The translations under genes were made by a program, and so were the position numbers. 64,000 nucleotides of DNA from Guyanagaster necrorhizus. Taxonomy: Eukaryota > Basidiomycota > Agaricomycetes > Agaricales > Physalacriaceae. Location: positions 195,940 through 259,939 of the forward strand of contig NW_025064917.1 in NCBI RefSeq assembly GCF_019112545.1. Direction: 5' to 3'. Positions 12,024 through 22,584 of this stretch are shown one piece after another (position 1 is the stretch's first letter; each line of letters starts with the position of its first letter). The notes under the pieces were generated by a model. The model was not told the DNA's origin. It worked only from the letters and a program-made list of their open reading frames with translations, and did not search any database.

Positions 12024-12463
12024 TGTTACGATTTTTTCTTTTCCTATTACTCTTTCACCCCTATTTCATGCTTAGTCAGGAGACATGAGACCATGGGAAG
12101 ACTTAGCTCAGCACAACTAAAGTCACCCATCAGTTGTCTCGACAATCAAGTCCAACAATGCATAAGCATCCCTTTTATATATGGTAATGATGCTCAAGGA
12201 CAACAAGCACCATGGACACAGAAATGCACAATTAGTAGTAGTATTATTAGACTCATCTGTACAGTATTTAAGACCAACAGCTCTCGCTGGTATACCCCAG
12301 CTTCGAGCTAAAGTTTATACACTCTCATTCTACTCTCGAGCTATCCTTGAAATGCCTTGAAACACTCTGGGCTGTCCCAGCACAAACTCCGACAGAAGGC
12401 TCGAATACAAAGCTATGTTGGTTTATCATGTGTCAGTCCATCACGTGTTGCTTGAGCCTAACA
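12024..12463 (+). repeat. 3' LTR of element B (440 bp)
   Basis: It starts TGTTACGATT right after the polypurine tract and ends GAGCCTAACA, where Copia coding sequence resumes on the other strand. No second copy is in the window, so the ends rest on the TG...CA rule and the flanking sequence. Confidence 0.75.
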
Positions 12464-13946
12464 GTTGTCTGCAGTTTCTCCAATGCATGCATAATCTATT
12501 GCAACATTTACAGCTTCCAAAGATGATTCTTCTGAGATATGCTGTTGTTCTGATGTTTTTACAGCTTGTGCACTTGGATTATGAAGTGTCTGGTAACTTG
12601 GTTGAGTCTTTGATGCAATCCAAGCTGATTTGTTGTGTAGCTCAATCACTTTCTCATGCTATATTGGAAACTTTGATTTGATCAATGACACATCAGAGGC
12701 TGTTTCCCCTTTTGATTCAGCATTTCCAGCATCTATAGAATCATCTGAAATGCTATCATTTCTATCTGGAGTCTGCTTGACTTTGCTTTCTGACTCTCTC
12801 TCAAGCAATGAAGGGTGAAAGACTATATAATCAATGTCTATCAGCTCTATAGTGTTGCTTTCAGAGAATATAATATTTCTTGAGGTCTGAATCTGTCTGG
12901 TTTGAGGGTTGTAATATCTCCAGGCCCTGGATTCATCTGTAAGACCTGTAAAAATAAATTCTCTTGACTTTAGGTCCAGTTTTGACCTCTTATTGTCTTG
13001 CTGCAATATTTAACACTTTACTCTGAATTTCTGGAGTGCCAAAATATCTGGTTTCATGCCCTGAAACACTTCTTCTGGGGTTAGATCATTTTTGATAGCC
13101 CTGATTGGTGATCAGTTCTTCAGATATATGGTGTATGCCACTGCCTCAGACCATAGAAACTTCAGTAAGTGATGTTCTTCTAGCATGGTGCATGCATGCT
13201 CCACAAGAGTCTGATTTCTCTCAGCAACTCCATTTTGAAATGGGGAGTATGCTGCAGTCAATTCCAATTGTATGCCATTGTCCTGGAGGTATTCCTTTAC
13301 CTCTTCATTGACATATTCCCTTCCATTGTCAATTCTCATAAACTTCAGATCCTTCTCTTTGTGGACTTTGATGTATTTTTAATACTGCTGGATCTTCTTT
13401 TAGATTTCCATGCCTTGCTTTGACTTCAAAAAATACAGCATTGTCCTCTGAGATTTTCCATCTGTGAAGCTTATATAATATCTTTCACCATGGATACCCT
13501 GAGTTTGGGCTAGCCTCCATAGATCTGAAAATGTCATTTCTCCTATTTCAGTATAATCTCTTTTAGCTTCCTGTGGAAATGGCTTGATATGATGTTTGGC
13601 TTTTATGCAAGCTATGCAATCTATCTGAGGCTCAGCTGACTCATCTACATCCATCCCCTTGATCATTTTCTTCCTAAATAGTCTCTTTACTGATCTCATA
13701 TTTAAGTGGCCTAATATTTTATACTACTTTTGCCATGATCAGACTGATTTTATAGCATGAGCCTGGATTATTTTTGGAACAATAATGTCAAGACTATACA
13801 GCTTTGATATTTTATCTCTATAGCTGATTATCTTGTCATGTGGTGAGATAATATCTATCCTGGATTCTTTGAATTTGAGTTCAAATCCAGTATCAGTGAT
13901 GTGCTCTAGTGACATAAGATTGAATAGTGTGTCAGAATAGTGGATA
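12464..13946 (-). pseudogene. Copia pol fragment: integrase and post-integrase region
   Basis: The 13,739-13,963 frame is the protease-to-integrase linker. The 13,400-13,699 frame carries the integrase zinc half (CIACIKAKH) and SFTDGKSQRT. The 13,112-13,339 frame has the DNGREY and PFQNGVAERNQTL signatures of Copia integrases. The 12,659-13,006 frame has the conserved block KLDLKSREFIFTGLTDESRA that follows the integrase. Coding sequence is cut at the element B insertion just before RT. Confidence 0.85.
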
Positions 13947-13951
13947 CACTC

Positions 13952-14449
13952 TGTTATGCACATGCTGCCAGCCTCTGTGTCACCTCAACCAACCATGAAT
14001 CCAATCATACTACCCACTGGACTCCAGCCACTTCCCATTATCTACTAATTTTATTTCACCATTATCATTTCACATCTGTATTTCACATTGTAATATCTAG
14101 ACCTCAAACTCAGTAGTGAATACTGACACCAGAACCCAATGGAACCTGACTTGAAATTAGCTACCATTAGTATATAAAGCCATGTACATCATTGTAACTA
14201 CTCAGTTTGAATATCAACTTGGATAAGCCATCTACACTTCACACTCACTTCAACTCCTCTCTATCTTGTCCATCAGATTCCACTCCAAAGAATATTCTGG
14301 TTCACTTCTCTGATGGAACTCCATTCTGTCCATCCAGATCCTTAGACTCTGACTCAAGGGTGATATTGCCAATAGCTTTATCAACACCCATGCACTCCAC
14401 TGGACTCCACACATGCACTTAAGCCCACTTGATTGGCACATTCCTAACA
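13952..14449 (+). repeat. Solo LTR of the element A family, with 5-bp target duplication
   Basis: It starts TGTTATGCAC, ends TTCCTAACA and aligns end to end with 6598-7089. CACTC occurs on both sides (13,947-13,951 and 14,450-14,454), a perfect 5-bp target site duplication, so this is a full insertion later reduced by LTR-LTR recombination. The sites that are CpG in the 6598-7089 copy are TpG or CpA here. Confidence 0.95.
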
Positions 14450-15436
14450 CACTCCTTTAGTGTGACTGGAGTGATCTTTTCTCCTCCAATCATTTTAATC
14501 TTGACAGTTCCTCTTTCTAAGCCTTTGGATTTGCCTACACCAATGACTTTATGTCCTGAGGTTTTAACATAGTCAGAAAAATATAATCTATTTTTGACTA
14601 TATATCTGATGGTGCTAGAGTCCTCTAGCCATGATACTCCTGAGAGTGAGGTAAGTGCAACATCTGTTGCATAAAATATATAGTCTTCTTCTTCTGAGTT
14701 TGATTTGGCAATATGTGCCTGGGTCTGACCCCTTTTCTTTCCTTTCCATGACTTTCCAGAATTCTTCTTTCTATTTGAGCAATTTGTTCTGATGTGACCA
14801 GTTTCCTCATATCCATAACATGTGACTTTTGGATTGGACTTCTTGCCATGTGCTGCAAGTGTCATAGTCTGATCAGAAGTCTTTTCCTTTAATTGGATGT
14901 CCTTCTGAAGAATTCAGAAAATCAGCTTGTAAGAATCTTTTAAGTCAGCAGTATCCACTGATGAGATGAATAAATTTCATGATTCTGAGAGTGATGTAAG
15001 CAGTGTAATAGAGAAGTCTTTCTCCTCAACTTTCTGCTTAAGGGATGCCAGCTCCTCCTGATACAATCTCATAGTCCTAATGTGCTCCTCTATGTTTTCT
15101 CCTTCTTCACACTGAGCTCTGAAGAATTTTCTTCTGAAAAGGACAATTCCCATGGGTCCCTTGGACTCATACATATCTTTCAGAGCTTTTCAGACTTCTG
15201 CTGAAGTCTTTGAACCAGCAATATATATCAGTGAGCCATCTGAAACTCACAATCTTATTGTTGAAAGAGTCTTCCTATCACTCTTCTTCCAATCTGCCAC
15301 CAGTGTCATGTCTGCCAGAACTGGAGTGCTTCCATCTGCATAATCAATTAGTTCTAAATCAGTTAGGATATTGATCATCCTGATTTTCCATGTCAGTAAT
15401 TTTCTGGACCCTTAAGAGGGTCAATTCTATACATGG
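14450..15436 (-). pseudogene. Copia gag and protease fragment
   Basis: The minus frame from about 15,436 reads as a Copia-type Gag (LTWKIRMINILTDLEL near 15,390, then a UBN2-like helical domain to 14,977) after an apparent single-base loss near 15,400. The zinc knuckle is CYGYEETGHIRTNC, with its second Cys replaced by Tyr. The protease site reads WLEDSSTIRYI, with the usual Gly of DSG changed to Ser. Both changes would disable the protein. Confidence 0.8.
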
Positions 15437-15520
15437 ACTGGCTATACATGCAGTTTTATATGTGTATGTAAAGTATAAAAGAGTGTGAAGTGAGTAGTAA
15501 TGTAAGTTCAATTATGGCTA

Positions 15521-15531
15521 GGGCCCATAAT
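15521..15531 (-). other. Copia primer-binding site, half-tRNA(iMet) type
   Basis: On the minus strand, one base after the LTR end, the sequence is ATTATGGGCCC. It is complementary to the anticodon stem-loop of initiator tRNA-Met (GGGCCCATAA in many eukaryotes), the internal primer known for Copia-type elements. Confidence 0.65.
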
Positions 15532-15532
15532 C

Positions 15533-15740
15533 TGTTATAAGTAGAGAGCAGAGTAATGTGCAGAGGATTAGAATTGGCCTCTCAAGAGAGAGATGTTCTA
15601 CTTAAATACATTTTATATTACTTCAAGATCTTTCTACAAAATACTAAATAAATCTGGATCATAATCCAAGTCAGCTGCCACTGACTGGCATCATATCTTC
15701 AATTATATTCTTACACTTGCTTGAAATTGCTATCTCAACA
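15533..15740 (-). repeat. 5' LTR of the Copia element (208 bp)
   Basis: Read on the minus strand it begins TGTTGAGATA and ends TTATAACA, directly before the primer site. The 3' partner is not in the window. Confidence 0.7.
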
Positions 15741-15961
15741 AGATGGGAAGTTGCATGCATGCATGCATATAAGCTTTGACATATATAAGCAATATCATTG
15801 TTTTCATAGGATACCTTTATGTACTTGTCATTTTCTGATAGGCAATGGAAAACCAATGTGTATCAGTACAAGCTTGACAATTCCAGGACAGAAGGGTGGG
15901 AACACCTGCAGGGAGATAAAATAGATGACACCCACACAAAGAAAAGTGCAGTCATTTACAT

Positions 15962-16050
15962 AGTGAGGTGGCTGAGTGGTCTAAGGTGCCAGACTAAAGT
16001 TGCACATACTACTGGCCTCTACTGCTTGCTCAAGAAGTGGGATGTAACCA
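15962..16050 (+). pseudogene. tRNA-like relic (5' half resembles tRNA-Leu)
   Basis: GTGAGGTGGCTGAGTGGTCT continues AAGGTGCCAG and matches the acceptor, D-arm and A-box layout of a class II tRNA (compare GGCCGAGTGGTCTAAGGCG). A CCAG...CTGG stem follows across a short intron-like insert, and a weak B-box-like GGGATGTAACC lies at about 16,039. The 3' acceptor strand is missing. Two differences from a functional tRNA are CpG to TpG changes, in line with the surrounding decay. It may be a dead tRNA or the head of a SINE. Confidence 0.4.
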
Positions 16051-16181
16051 GCTATAATAAGGGCCTTAGTGACTATCCTCAAATCAATCACAACATGTGA
16101 ATGGCTATTACATGCTTTTGATTGGTGAGAGATGGGAGTGAAGGTGGTTTAAGAAGAATGAATGGGTTGCAGAAAAAATAG

Positions 16182-17066
16182 TTAGGGGAGAGAATGATGA
16201 GTGCATAGATATGCCAATTGCAGCCGTGTTTGTAGGGCAGGGTGTTCCTGAATGTAAGTGGTCCATGTTTTAGAAGACCAATATCCAAGAGCTTGTATAA
16301 TGGATTCTGAGAGTCTGAGTGATGCATAAAATATAGCTCCTCCAGCTCTAGTAGAGTGACCACCAAAGTCTCTGCCTAGAATTGCAAAAAACTTCTTGTC
16401 AAACCAATTTTGCAATAGGATATCATCATTTTCATGGATAAAGAGTGAAGCACATAGGCCATGAAGAAGATCTTGATATTTTATATATTGTGATAGGAGT
16501 ATAACTGGGTCTGTGAGCTTCTGTTGTGTGAGTAGGATGTCAGTACCATGATAGAAGGGGTCAGATTTGTTGTAAGAAAGATGGTATTGTACATCATTCT
16601 TTCAGAATTTGATTATTTTGTGAAAGTCCTGAAGTTGTTTGTCATTTTTCCAAATGAGCTCACCTGACCAGTGACAGCCATAAAAGCAGCAAGCAAGTAT
16701 GATGGTGAATAGGAGGTCATTGTAAAAATATGAGATGTTAGTGAGAAGACAAAAGATGATCAAATGGGATAATTGAAGAGGTAGTTTTTGGGATGCAGGA
16801 TCACCTCTCATCTTTTTTGAGCCATAGATAGTAGCTTGTACTATGTGGTGTTTCTGACTGGCATTGAAGTCAGGATAGAGGTCTTTTAGAAAGTGATGGA
16901 CTCCAGTCAAGTATTTTGGGCCAGATGAGATGAACTGGGATGTATAGGCAATATACCTGCTGAGAGTAAGTGGTGTTGGTTCAAGAGGCAATGCATGAGT
17001 AATGCAAAACCATATGTAGTCATGTGCTCCTGTTGCATAACTCTTTGCTGCTCCAAGCTCAATCAT
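16182..17066 (-). pseudogene. Tyrosine recombinase of the Ngaro-like element
   Basis: The upstream frame (17,066-16,602) is the N-terminal helical domain. The frame at 16,415-16,182 carries the C-terminal catalytic block GGHSTRAGGAIFYASLRL, with the HxxR pair, and WSSKTWTTYI with the nucleophilic Tyr. The two parts are in different frames separated by stops. Confidence 0.75.
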
Positions 17067-17257
17067 ATGAGCTTAGAGAAAAAAAACACATTCATCAAGA
17101 AGAGAAAGGGAGGAAGCTGGGTGACCAATGTGAGGAGCATGCTTGCTCAGTGCAGTTAGAAGGATTGTCTCCATCATGCTGGCAGTAGGTCTCTTGGTGA
17201 AGTGAAAGTGCAGATGCAGTCAGTGGGGAATTTATAATGATATTCATCCAAAAGGAG

Positions 17258-18550
17258 TCAGAAAAGCATATCAGCCTGAATATTATCTTTTCCATCAATA
17301 TATTGAACATGAACATCAATTCCTGATTGGAGTATCAGACCTGCTGCTCCAAGTAAGGGTCTATTGTGAAGAGGTTCTGATACTGATAGAGAATCAAATA
17401 CAGTGACAGAATTGAGACTATCAGTGAAAAGTAAAAGATGACAAGGGGGTTTGGGTAGAGATACTGCATAATGGATGACTGAAAGAATAGTGACAAGTTC
17501 AAGAAAGAAGATGTTGATCATAGTTTTAGATGAAGGTGGATGGAGCTGATATATGAAACCATTTCCTGCAAAAATGAATGATAATGCATTTTTTAAGCTG
17601 GCATCCATCCAAAATATCATGTCAGCTTCTGAGTCAGTCTAGAGAGCTGAATCAACAAAATGAATGCCTACAGAATCTAGCAGAATAGATGAAAACCAGG
17701 AGAGATCCTCTCTAACTGCATCATTGATGAAGATCTTTGTGAAAGAGTGAGTCTTTCCAGCCATTTTTCTATACAAGAAAGAAAGAGCAGAACAGCCCCA
17801 TGGTAGAACATTCAGTACCCAGTTCAGATATCTACCTAAATGCTGCCATTTCTGTAGAATAGGTGTTCTTCTGGATGTTGAAAGAAACAAGTTGACCTCA
17901 GATTCAGCATTGATAACAGACTGCTGTGTAAAGAAGATACTTCTCTGGTTGGCATTGATCCAGAAACTGATGATTTTGAGAGTCTGACCATACACTTTGG
18001 ATCATCAAAGAGACAGGAGATATATTCTCAAAATATCAAAAGTTGTACTTGCTGTGCTGATCACTGCTGACCTCAATAGAAAACTTGGTGATTGGTGAAA
18101 TCCCAGCCAAAGAAGTCATCCATATAAACATGGAGGTCAGTGATATTGAGATGATGGATTCCAACACAACAAGGCTGAGACTGAGCACCAAATTCTGGGT
18201 GAAGCTCAGCTCTCAAAGATGAGCCATCTAACAATGTGATATCAGTTGTCAACAAGGATGACTTGATGAATTTGCCATAGAGGATGTGCTGGTAAATTCA
18301 AAAAGGCCTTGGTGACACTGCTTTTATATAGGGTGAAATCAGCATTGGGATGTTGTATTTTGGCATTGCAAAGAGCCTCACCAAATGGATGCATATCATC
18401 ATACTTGATCTTTGCCTCACTAGCCAGGATTCCTGCATTTAAACCAGAGGAAGTATGATCTGTTATGACATGGGCCTGATTACAGAGATCATATTGATGG
18501 GAATCTAACATGCATGATGTGGATAAGAGACTTCCAGATGACCTCAACAC
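17258..18550 (-). pseudogene. Reverse transcriptase and RNase H of the Ngaro-like element
   Basis: The RT pieces lie at 18,550-18,242 (DFTLYKSSVTKAFLNLPAHP, the palm A region) and 18,255-18,073 with the active-site YMDD box (DLHVYMDDFFGWDF). The thumb region is at 17,995-17,639. RNase H follows at 17,620-17,258 (WMDASLKNALSF; LLLFTDSLNSV; YIDGKDNIQADML). Stops and frame changes separate the blocks. Confidence 0.75.
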
Positions 18551-19058
18551 TGCAGTTCCAAGTGAACAGTTGAAGAGGTCTGGCTCCCCTTCTCATGAGA
18601 GCAGTCAGTCCAGGAAGCAGCCCCATATTGCCATCAGAGATCCTGCAGAAATTATAGTGACACTAAAGGCACTTGCTATGAATGACAATTGCTAAGAAGT
18701 ATTTTCTTTTCAAACATCACCATGACTACTACTGATGATACATACATTCCAGAGCACTGACACTGGAATCATCATTTTACTATTGTTTGTCCCTTTCCTG
18801 AATTCACAGTAAGTGTGCTATTTGTTTGAATGCAATTGATTGAGAACAGTCTCCAGGATCAGAGAATTTAGTCTCACAGGTATAATACATTGGCTTGCAC
18901 TCAACAGATAATGGTCTGCTGTCTTCTCCTGACCCATGCCTCACTATTGTACACTGACATTTCCACTTCAATGTTGTAGCCTTCAACCATTTTCACACCA
19001 ACCTCCACCTATACAGACTCTGAATCCCAAAGCACTGAACAAGTCTGACTTCTGTGAC

Positions 19059-19260
19059 ATCTCCGGAATGCGGAGATTCAGTCCTGAGCTAGCTATTACT
19101 TATAACTACGACTAAACCGGTCATGGTATCGACCTCTCGAGATGCGAGAGCGAACGCTGCCGGTTGCCGGATAATCACTTCGGCTCCGCAATTGCAGGCC
19201 GCCGAAGTCGTACCGTTCTTTTCCCTCTTCCTCATCATTCACGATCTTGGTCCGGTACCG
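19059..19260. repeat. Probable fragment of another transposon terminus, with hairpin
   Basis: CpG sites reappear abruptly here. ATCTCCG (19,059-19,065) and CGGAGAT (19,071-19,077) form a 7-bp stem around a 5-base loop, followed by a CpG-rich noncoding stretch (CCGGTTGCCGG, CCGCCGAAG) to about 19,260. It resembles a transposon end rather than a gene, but no partner copy is in the window. Confidence 0.35.
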
Positions 19261-20076
19261 GAATGTGATCTTCGACTCGAAGTTGTATTGAAGTAGGGAT
19301 AATAATTGTATTTAGTCGTACGGTTAAATGACAAAAAAATGAAAATGCATTGAGCATTGAAAATATCTGAAATTTCTTTTGGGTCCGGAGGCCCATCGTG
19401 TACATGATCATTCAACTGTGTAGACGCCATTACGTGGATACAGCTATCATAACTATCAACGTCTTGTCCTGACTCTCCTCTGTGAGGAAAATTCATAGTC
19501 GTATGATTGTACGCCATTCTCCAATCATTTATTCTTTGAACGGAGTCCTTGCCCCGTTAGGATTCAAGAGACAATTATCTTGGACTATATGGACAACAAA
19601 CCGTCGGTCAAATGTTAAGCAGTGAGACACGAGAACACGCGAGAAATATTGCGAGTCGATTGAATATTGAAGCCGGTTGTTCACTCAAAATTTGATGCTG
19701 CCAATATTCAGCTCCGGTACAATTTATTTCTGTGTTCAAGGACTTTCTCACAAACAGCGAAAGAACCAATTGATATTCGGTTCCGTGACTCCCATGTCAT
19801 TTCTAGGTTCATTAAACGCACCTCCTGAACGAGAATAGAGCAGTCAGTTTCATTGGCGTCATATCAGCGCTTGCGCAGCTGTAAGGCCGTGAAAATTCCA
19901 TTCTTCAGACGCCGAATAGTACGGCGGTACAAGACTTGCGCACGTCGGGCTAGATGTTTTTTTATTTTGTTCGGAACAGCAGACACTTCGGTGGAAATAA
20001 TGGAAGCCTTAGATCGTATAAGAACGGAAGGAAAGTCGTCAATCCAGAGACCACTCACAATTATTCCACTTACTTC
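19261..20076. other. Intergenic stretch, no gene seen
   Basis: No coding frame longer than about 75 codons has splice support. It should contain the upstream region of the first hydrophobin; no canonical TATA box was found close to its start codon. Confidence 0.6.
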
Positions 20077-20590
20077 ATGATGTTTGCTCGCCTCTCTGCG
20101 TTCTCCTTCACCCTCCTGGCTCTCCCGATCTTTGCGTCCGCCACCGTGCTTCCTCGCGGCGGAAGCTCAGGATGCACTTCGGGCACCCTAGAGTGCTGCA
20201 GCTCTGTCCAAGACGTAAGATTCATGACATTCTTTTTTGAAGTGAAGACGTCGCACTGACCGACCAATCGATAGCCTTCATCCAACGCTGTCCAAACCGT
20301 CCTAGCCGACGTCGGTGTCGACGTTGGCGATATTACCGTCCCTGTGTAGGTGTCCATGTCTGATGGCGGTTTACATCCATCGCTAACTCGTTGTCCACAG
20401 TGGGCTCACTTGCGACCCCATCACCGTCATTGGTGTTGGAAGCAATCAATGCTCCAGCCAGGCTGCCTGTTGCACAGGGGAGAACTATGTGAGTAGGGAG
20501 CGTTACCGTAATGGGAAAAACTGACAATAACCATCTCGATAGAACGGACTTGCTGTTCTTGGCTGTATCCCCGTCAACGTCGGCGTTTGA
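20077..20590 (+). CDS. Class I hydrophobin 1
   Basis: It encodes a small secreted amphipathic protein that coats aerial hyphae. Exons 20,077-20,214, 20,275-20,345, 20,401-20,488 and 20,543-20,590 join to 114 residues. A signal peptide ([17 protein letters not shown]) precedes eight cysteines spaced C-x6-CC-x32-C-x12-C-x5-CC-x12-C, the class I pattern. Two tandem ATG codons (20,077 and 20,080) are in frame; the second matches the start of the paralogue at 22,101. All three introns are 54-60 bp. The middle of the gene (intron 1 to exon 3) is almost identical to hydrophobin 2, while exon 1 and intron 3 are not. Confidence 0.95.
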
Positions 20591-22030
20591 ACCAGTTTTT
20601 TCTCCTTACCTTGTCTCTGGGTACTTTGAAATATGATCTTTGGGGTCGGAATTTATAGTTGAGAAATGATTAAGAAATGCCTGAATCGTAAGTGAGATGC
20701 CCGACAATCCAGATAACAGTATTACCTTGATTGGAGGTTCCAGTACGAGACTATCGATAAACGAAAATACAGTCGATACTGAGCACAACATTATTTAAGG
20801 CCTTGAGCGAGATCGAGACTTGGCGGCAGACAAGATCGCTGCTTTACAGAGACTTTACCGAATCCTCCAGAAGAAACAATCAAGCTCCTTACAATAGTTC
20901 TCGTGTGGTGTGATTGATACGGTTAGTGAAGCGAAGTACATTATACTAGTGGAAGATTCTTTTGCTGTTTACGTTCGCTCCTTCTGCTTCCTCCATGGCT
21001 CCAGACGCAGGATGAGGATTCGAGAACTGCAGAAAAGGTTAGAAGCTATCCGACATACAAGGAAAGAGCTTATACATCTCTTCGTATCGCGGCATCGAAA
21101 ATCGGATTTTTCCAATGCCCGATACGCTGCTACCTGTCGAATCGTGACGCTTGAACTCCTATTGCTAGAAGTTTTGCCTCTTCCCGTCAGCTCGGGCATC
21201 AGTATTTGTCGTCGAGGGATGAAAAGTCTTGGCACACGCTAAATTAGTTATAGGCGACTGTGTGTGAGTGGACATTGGACGTCTAGCGGTGTGTTCGGAG
21301 ATCCGGAATCTGAAGTAAACCGTTCTACCATCCTTTCACAGGGTCACGAGTTGCGTCAAGACCACAATCCTACCATTTTGTTGGCAAACAATAAATTGAG
21401 TGAAGATCCTATCAGAAAACAAACGATATATCTTATCGGCCAAAGCCCAAAAATGATTAGTAAGTACCCCGTCAGTTAGTGCCTGTGTATATGAAATCAT
21501 AGGAATGAACAAAGCGAACACGGCAAATATGGGCGCCGTGAACACGACCGGTGCGAACTGAGCCAGTAAGCCAGACGCGTCTCATTGGTTCCCTCGCCCA
21601 ACTCGAGACAAGATAAGGGTTGATGAATCAGGGGACAAAGGTAAACTTATGCCTTACGCTCAACGATGCTTCGCCGAATAAGAGTCTATCAAGCTTTCAA
21701 CTGTCAAGCCTGACATGCTATGGAGCCTAAGAAATAGCGGTTATTACGTATTAATATTAAACTTGAGATTGAAGCGTGTTTTTACCTCACTTAGAGATCC
21801 ATCATATTTATCTTGCCTGAAAATGGCGAGCTAGTACAATGATGCTGAGCCCGAAGAGAAGAAATCACACGCATCGCTGCGGATATGACGTCGCGCGCTG
21901 CCATATTTTCGTCTTCGCTAGCACAACGGCCACGTCTTTAACGCCGTCCGCAAACGATGGATGTCGCGTAACAGTACGCGGCATTCATGCTCCAACGGTC
22001 CTATATGCAGTGACGGCGCGAGCTAGAGGG
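20591..22030. other. Spacer between the two hydrophobins, no gene recognised
   Basis: The longest frame is 110 codons at 20,910-21,242 on the plus strand. It has no recognisable domain and no splice support, so it is not called. Confidence 0.55.
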
Positions 22031-22037
22031 TATAAAA
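22031..22037 (+). promoter_or_regulatory. TATA box of hydrophobin 2
   Basis: TATAAAA lies 63 bp before the start codon, in GGGTATAAAAGATGG. Hydrophobins are usually strongly expressed, and the clean box fits this. Confidence 0.6.
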
Positions 22038-22100
22038 GATGGTAAATTGAGAGGCAAGGATCATCAACTCTCAGTTGTTAACTTACCCAGCTAGCTCACG

Positions 22101-22584
22101 ATGTTCGCTCGTCTCTCTGCCTTCACCCTCACCGCCCTGGCCTTGCCTCTCCTTGCGGTCGCCAACAGCTGTTCCTCCGGCACTCTCCAGTGCTGTAACT
22201 CCGTTCAGGACGTGAGATTCATGACATTCTTTTTTGAAGTGAAGACGTCGCACTGACCGACCAATCGATAGCCTTCATCCAAAGCTGTCCAAACCGCCCT
22301 AGCCGACGTCGGTGTCAACGTTGGCGATATTACCGTCCCTGTGTAGGTGTCCATGTCTGATGGCGGTTTACATCCATCGCTAACTCGTTGTCCACAGTGG
22401 GCTCACTTGCGACCCCATCACCGTCATTGGTGTTGGAAGCAATCAATGCTCTAGCCAGGCTGCCTGCTGCACAGGTAACAACTACGTGAGTGGATGTGAC
22501 ACCGTGAAACGAACGACTGACAAACCATCTTGGTAGAACGGAGCTGTTGTTCTAGGCTGTAACCCCGTCAACGTTGGTGTTTGA
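22101..22584 (+). CDS. Class I hydrophobin 2
   Basis: Exons 22,101-22,211, 22,272-22,342, 22,398-22,485 and 22,537-22,584 give 105 residues. A signal peptide ([20 protein letters not shown]) is followed by the same eight-cysteine class I spacing as its neighbour. It lacks the VLPRGGS linker of hydrophobin 1 before the first Cys. Introns 1 and 2 are 60 and 55 bp, the same lengths and nearly the same bases as in hydrophobin 1. The pair is a tandem duplication about 2 kb apart; both copies look functional. Confidence 0.95.

Larger units (their letters stand above)
7090..12463 (+). mobile_element. Element B: older Ty3/gypsy chromovirus, 5' part displaced by element A
   Basis: The left boundary is the right edge of element A: the B gag frame is already open at 7090, so its 5' LTR and gag start lie beyond element A, outside the window. 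It continues through gag with a zinc knuckle, protease, RT, RNase H, integrase and chromodomain, then a polypurine tract (AAGGAGGGGG, 12,011-12,020) and a 3' LTR. It sits inside a reverse-strand Copia element. Stops are much more frequent than in A, and several are CAA to TAA or TGG to TAG/TGA as well as CGA to TGA, so it is older. Confidence 0.9.
12464..15740 (-). mobile_element. Ty1/Copia retrotransposon on the reverse strand, decayed and interrupted
   Basis: Read on the minus strand the order is 5' LTR (15,740-15,533), primer site, gag, zinc knuckle, protease, integrase, post-integrase region; the RT would follow but lies beyond the element B insertion, outside the window. A solo LTR of family A splits it at 13,951/14,450. 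The whole stretch lacks CpG. Frames are broken by single-base shifts and stops. Confidence 0.88.
16090..18990 (-). mobile_element. Ngaro/DIRS-type tyrosine-recombinase retrotransposon, decayed
   Basis: On the minus strand the order is a possible Gag-like remnant (18,986-18,804), RT, RNase H, then a tyrosine recombinase, without LTRs or a DDE integrase. That order (RT-RH-YR) is diagnostic of the DIRS order; fungal members are mostly Ngaro-like. Split direct repeats expected at the ends were not located. CpG is virtually absent, and the frames are broken by stops and shifts. Confidence 0.75.

Noticed and set aside
15752..15770. GCAT-rich palindromic run as a regulatory site
   Set aside because: A short simple repeat in decayed DNA; nothing suggests function.
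12464..19060. Classical RIP as the cause of the C to T changes
   Set aside because: The loss is confined to CpG. Neurospora-type RIP prefers CpA and would also deplete CpA/TpG, which are abundant here.
20910..21242. 110-codon frame between the hydrophobins
   Set aside because: No recognisable domain, no splice signals and average composition; it may be chance.
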